DNA of 32,491 nt from Streptomyces turgidiscabies Car8 (GTDB lineage Bacteria > Actinomycetota > Actinomycetes > Streptomycetales > Streptomycetaceae): assembly GCF_000331005.1 (NCBI RefSeq), contig NZ_AEJB01000511.1, forward strand, positions 1 to 32,491. Direction: 5' to 3'. How positions within the stretch are numbered: the stretch's first letter is position 1; the number at the start of each line of letters is the position of its first letter. Below, piece by piece: positions 30,412 to 32,491 of the stretch. Position numbers and translations under genes: made by a program. The notes beneath the pieces were generated by a model that had not been told where the DNA came from, did no database searches, and worked only from the letters and a program-made list of their open reading frames with translations.

Positions 30412-32406
30412 ATGGAAGAGCCGCGTCGCCTCGGCGGCCGGTACGAGCTGGGTCACGTGCTCGGCCGTGGTGGCATGGCAGAGGTATACCTCGCCCATGA
30501 CACCCGCCTGGGCCGCACCGTGGCAGTGAAGACGTTGCGCGCCGACCTCGCGCGCGACCCTTCCTTCCAGGCCCGGTTCCGCCGGGAGGCCCAGTCGGCC
30601 GCCTCGCTCAACCATCCCGCGATCGTCGCCGTGTACGACACCGGCGAGGACTACATCGACGGGACGTCCATCCCGTACATCGTCATGGAGTACGTGGACG
30701 GCTCCACCCTCCGCGAACTCCTCCACTCTGGCCGCAAGCTGCTGCCCGAGCGGACGCTGGAGATGACCATCGGGATCCTCCAGGCATTGGAGTACTCCCA
30801 CAGAAGCGGCATCGTCCACCGTGACATCAAGCCGGCCAACGTGATGCTCACGCGCAACGGCCAGGTCAAGGTCATGGACTTCGGCATCGCCCGTGCGATG
30901 GGCGACTCCGGCATGACGATGACGCAGACGTCCGCGGTCATAGGAACAGCCCAGTACCTGTCGCCCGAGCAGGCGAAGGGCGAACAGGTCGACGCCCGAA
31001 GCGACCTCTACTCGTCCGGCTGCCTCCTCTACGAACTCCTGACGGTCCGCCCGCCCTTCATCGGGGACTCCCCGGTCGCGGTGGCCTACCAGCACGTACG
31101 GGAAGAACCGCAGCCCCCGTCGGTGTTCGACCCCGAGATCACGCCCGAGATGGACGCCATCGTCCTCAAGGCCCTGGTCAAGGACCCCGACTACCGCTAC
31201 CAGTCCGCCGACGAGATGCGCGCCGACATCGAGGCCTGCCTCGACGGCCAGCCCGTCGCGGCCGCGGCGGCGATGGGCGCGGTCGGCTACGGCGCCTACG
31301 GCTACCCCGACGACCAGGCCACCACCGCCCTGCGCTCCGACGCCGGCGCCACCACCATGCTCCCCCCGATGAACCCGGACGACGGCGGCTTCGGCTTCGA
31401 CGACCGCGGTCCCCGACGCCGCCAGCAGAAGAAGTCGAACACCTCGACGATCCTCCTGGCCGTGGCGGGCGTGCTGGTGCTGGTGGGCGCGATCCTGATC
31501 GGCAAGTACGTGTTCGACGGGCAGGCGGTGAACGACAGCGCCTTCAAGAACCCGAACTTCGTCAGCCAGACCAAGGCCGACGCGGAGAAGGCGGCCGTGA
31601 ACGTCGACCTGAAACTGACGTTCACGGACAAACCCTGCGAGAACGAGCCCAAGGGCAACATCTGCTCCCAGAACCCGGCGGCCGGGGCCGACGTGAAGAA
31701 GAACGACACGATCGCACTGGTGGTGTCCACCGGGGCACCGAAGGTGATCGTGCCGAGCGTGGTCGGCTCCACCGTCGACGAAGCCACGAAGAAGCTCGAG
31801 GGCGACGAGTACCAGTTCGACGTGAAAACGGTGGAGAAGGAGTCCCCTGAGGACCCGGGGAGTGTCCTGGAACAGTCCCTCACGTTCGGCGCCGAGGTGG
31901 AGAAGGGCTCGAAGATCACCCTCACCATCGCCAAGGAAGTGAAGAAGTCCACAGTCCCGGACGTCACCGGCCAGGACTGTGACACCGCCAAGCAACAGAT
32001 GGTGGCCAACGGCCTCGTCGGCGAGTGCACGGAGATCGACACCGAAGACGACAACCAGGACGGCAAGGTCATCTCCACTGTCCCGCCCGCAGGCAACCAA
32101 GCCGATCCGGGCGACACAGTGACCATCCAGATCGGCAAGAAGGCCGAGGTCCAGCAGACCGACGTCCCGAACGTCACCCAGAAGACCGTCGGCGAGGCCA
32201 AGCAGATCCTGCAGGCGGCCGGCTTCAACAACATCCAGTTCACCAACGGCAGCGACCAGAGCGACACCGCAGTGGTCATCGCCCAGAATCCGCAGGGCGG
32301 CAAGGTCGACGATCCGGGCAACACCCAGATCACGCTCCAGACCGTCAACTTCGGAAACGGCAACAACGGCGGAAACGGCGACAACAACGGCGGCATCTTC
32401 GGCTGA
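30412..32406 (+). CDS. pknB: PknB: membrane Ser/Thr protein kinase with four PASTA repeats
   Basis: A 664-residue receptor-type Hanks kinase. The kinase domain (about 11-275) has the glycine loop GRGGMAEVY, Lys40 in VAVK, catalytic HRDIKPAN (Asp138), DFGIA at 156-160 and an activation loop rich in Thr (MTMTQTSAVIGTAQYLSPEQ). A juxtamembrane linker leads to a transmembrane helix at about 344-366. The extracytoplasmic region has four PASTA domains that bind muropeptides or lipid II; the first (about 370-445) is degenerate and contains a likely Cys pair. The protein ends in an Asn/Gly-rich tail. GGTAGGA precedes the ATG. Phosphatase, FHA readers and the cell-wall synthase pair lie just upstream. 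It senses wall precursors and controls growth and division. Confidence 0.96.
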   Translation: MEEPRRLGGRYELGHVLGRGGMAEVYLAHDTRLGRTVAVKTLRADLARDPSFQARFRREAQSAASLNHPAIVAVYDTGEDYIDGTSIPYIVMEYVDGSTLRELLHSGRKLLPERTLEMTIGILQALEYSHRSGIVHRDIKPANVMLTRNGQVKVMDFGIARAMGDSGMTMTQTSAVIGTAQYLSPEQAKGEQVDARSDLYSSGCLLYELLTVRPPFIGDSPVAVAYQHVREEPQPPSVFDPEITPEMDAIVLKALVKDPDYRYQSADEMRADIEACLDGQPVAAAAAMGAVGYGAYGYPDDQATTALRSDAGATTMLPPMNPDDGGFGFDDRGPRRRQQKKSNTSTILLAVAGVLVLVGAILIGKYVFDGQAVNDSAFKNPNFVSQTKADAEKAAVNVDLKLTFTDKPCENEPKGNICSQNPAAGADVKKNDTIALVVSTGAPKVIVPSVVGSTVDEATKKLEGDEYQFDVKTVEKESPEDPGSVLEQSLTFGAEVEKGSKITLTIAKEVKKSTVPDVTGQDCDTAKQQMVANGLVGECTEIDTEDDNQDGKVISTVPPAGNQADPGDTVTIQIGKKAEVQQTDVPNVTQKTVGEAKQILQAAGFNNIQFTNGSDQSDTAVVIAQNPQGGKVDDPGNTQITLQTVNFGNGNNGGNGDNNGGIFG

Positions 32407-32491
32407 CCGAAACGACGCCGCCATCGTGTTCAGCCAGGGCCCGCAGGCTGGTTCCCCTGTCATCGAAGGCACGCCGTCAACCCGGCAGTGC

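Noticed and set aside
31941..31952. AAGTCCACAG in pknB as a DnaA box
   Set aside because: It differs from the consensus at the first bases and lies inside a coding gene with ordinary codons.
32431..32450. Weak hairpin CAGCC-N10-GGCTG after pknB
   Set aside because: Only 5-bp arms and no T-rich tail; not convincing as a terminator.
30247..32472. 741-residue open frame on the minus strand opposite pknB
   Set aside because: It is an antisense shadow: pknB has clear kinase and PASTA motifs with correct codon bias, while the minus reading is low-complexity Val/Leu/Gly/Asp/His sequence without family features.

Overview
The window is high-GC DNA (about 72% G+C by eye, with third codon positions almost always G or C). 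Short overlapping ATGA/TGATG gene junctions and GTG starts are common. Gene content and order match the conserved core of a Streptomyces chromosome near oriC: the fhaA-fhaB-PP2C-rodA-pbpA-pknB cluster, a second bkd-type 2-oxoacid dehydrogenase operon, and two perfect parS centromere sites. From memory this corresponds to roughly the SCO3820s-SCO3848 part of S. coelicolor; I could not align it. I see no prophage, insertion sequence, CRISPR array or resistance island.

Layout, left to right. (1) 1-845, minus: a coiled-coil gene cut by the left edge, after the proteasome activator bpa. (2) 1017-1436, plus: a small secreted or membrane-anchored protein. (3) 1453-2433, minus: a quinone oxidoreductase, divergent from a DrrAB-like ABC exporter (2594-4518, plus). 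(4) 4535-11637, one long minus-strand run: bkdA-bkdB-bkdC (E1 alpha, E1 beta, E2), then mobA-moeA (molybdenum cofactor), then a TrkA-N potassium channel. Two parS sites sit at the moeA/channel junction. (5) 11813-12313, plus: an Lrp/AsnC regulator divergent from bkdA. (6) 12333-14434, minus: a 3-hydroxyacyl-CoA dehydrogenase and a translationally coupled TetR repressor, divergent from paaN (14584-16290, plus). (7) 16299-19152, minus: a DUF5819-HTTM-SpoU methyltransferase operon, divergent from an acyl-CoA dehydrogenase (19504-20652, plus). (8) 20683-23486, minus: rhodanese, a J-domain protein and a DUF2252 protein. (9) tRNA-Leu(CAG), minus, with a strong terminator. (10) 24260-32406, plus: the growth and division signalling cluster fhaA, fhaB, PP2C, rodA, pbpA, pknB.

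How the genes work together. The middle third is an acyl-CoA and branched-chain catabolism neighbourhood. Three of its promoters (bkdA, paaN/HAD, acyl-CoA dehydrogenase) carry near-identical copies of a 14-bp palindrome, ACCGA-N4-TCGGT. Each has a perfect TTGTCCACA (DnaA-box-like) element upstream within 50 bp. The TetR regulator encoded between these genes is the obvious candidate to read the palindrome. The acyl-CoA dehydrogenase promoter also carries a perfect match to the KstR-type operator TnnAACnnGTTnnA. The right third couples peptidoglycan synthesis (SEDS glycosyltransferase plus class B PBP) to Ser/Thr phosphorylation (PASTA kinase, PP2C phosphatase, two FHA readers).

The most novel items are the shared two-part promoter architecture, the parS sites that double as codons, two different dispersed repeats inserted in frame in moeA and bkdC, the DUF5819-HTTM membrane pair, and a 19-bp palindrome ahead of pknB.
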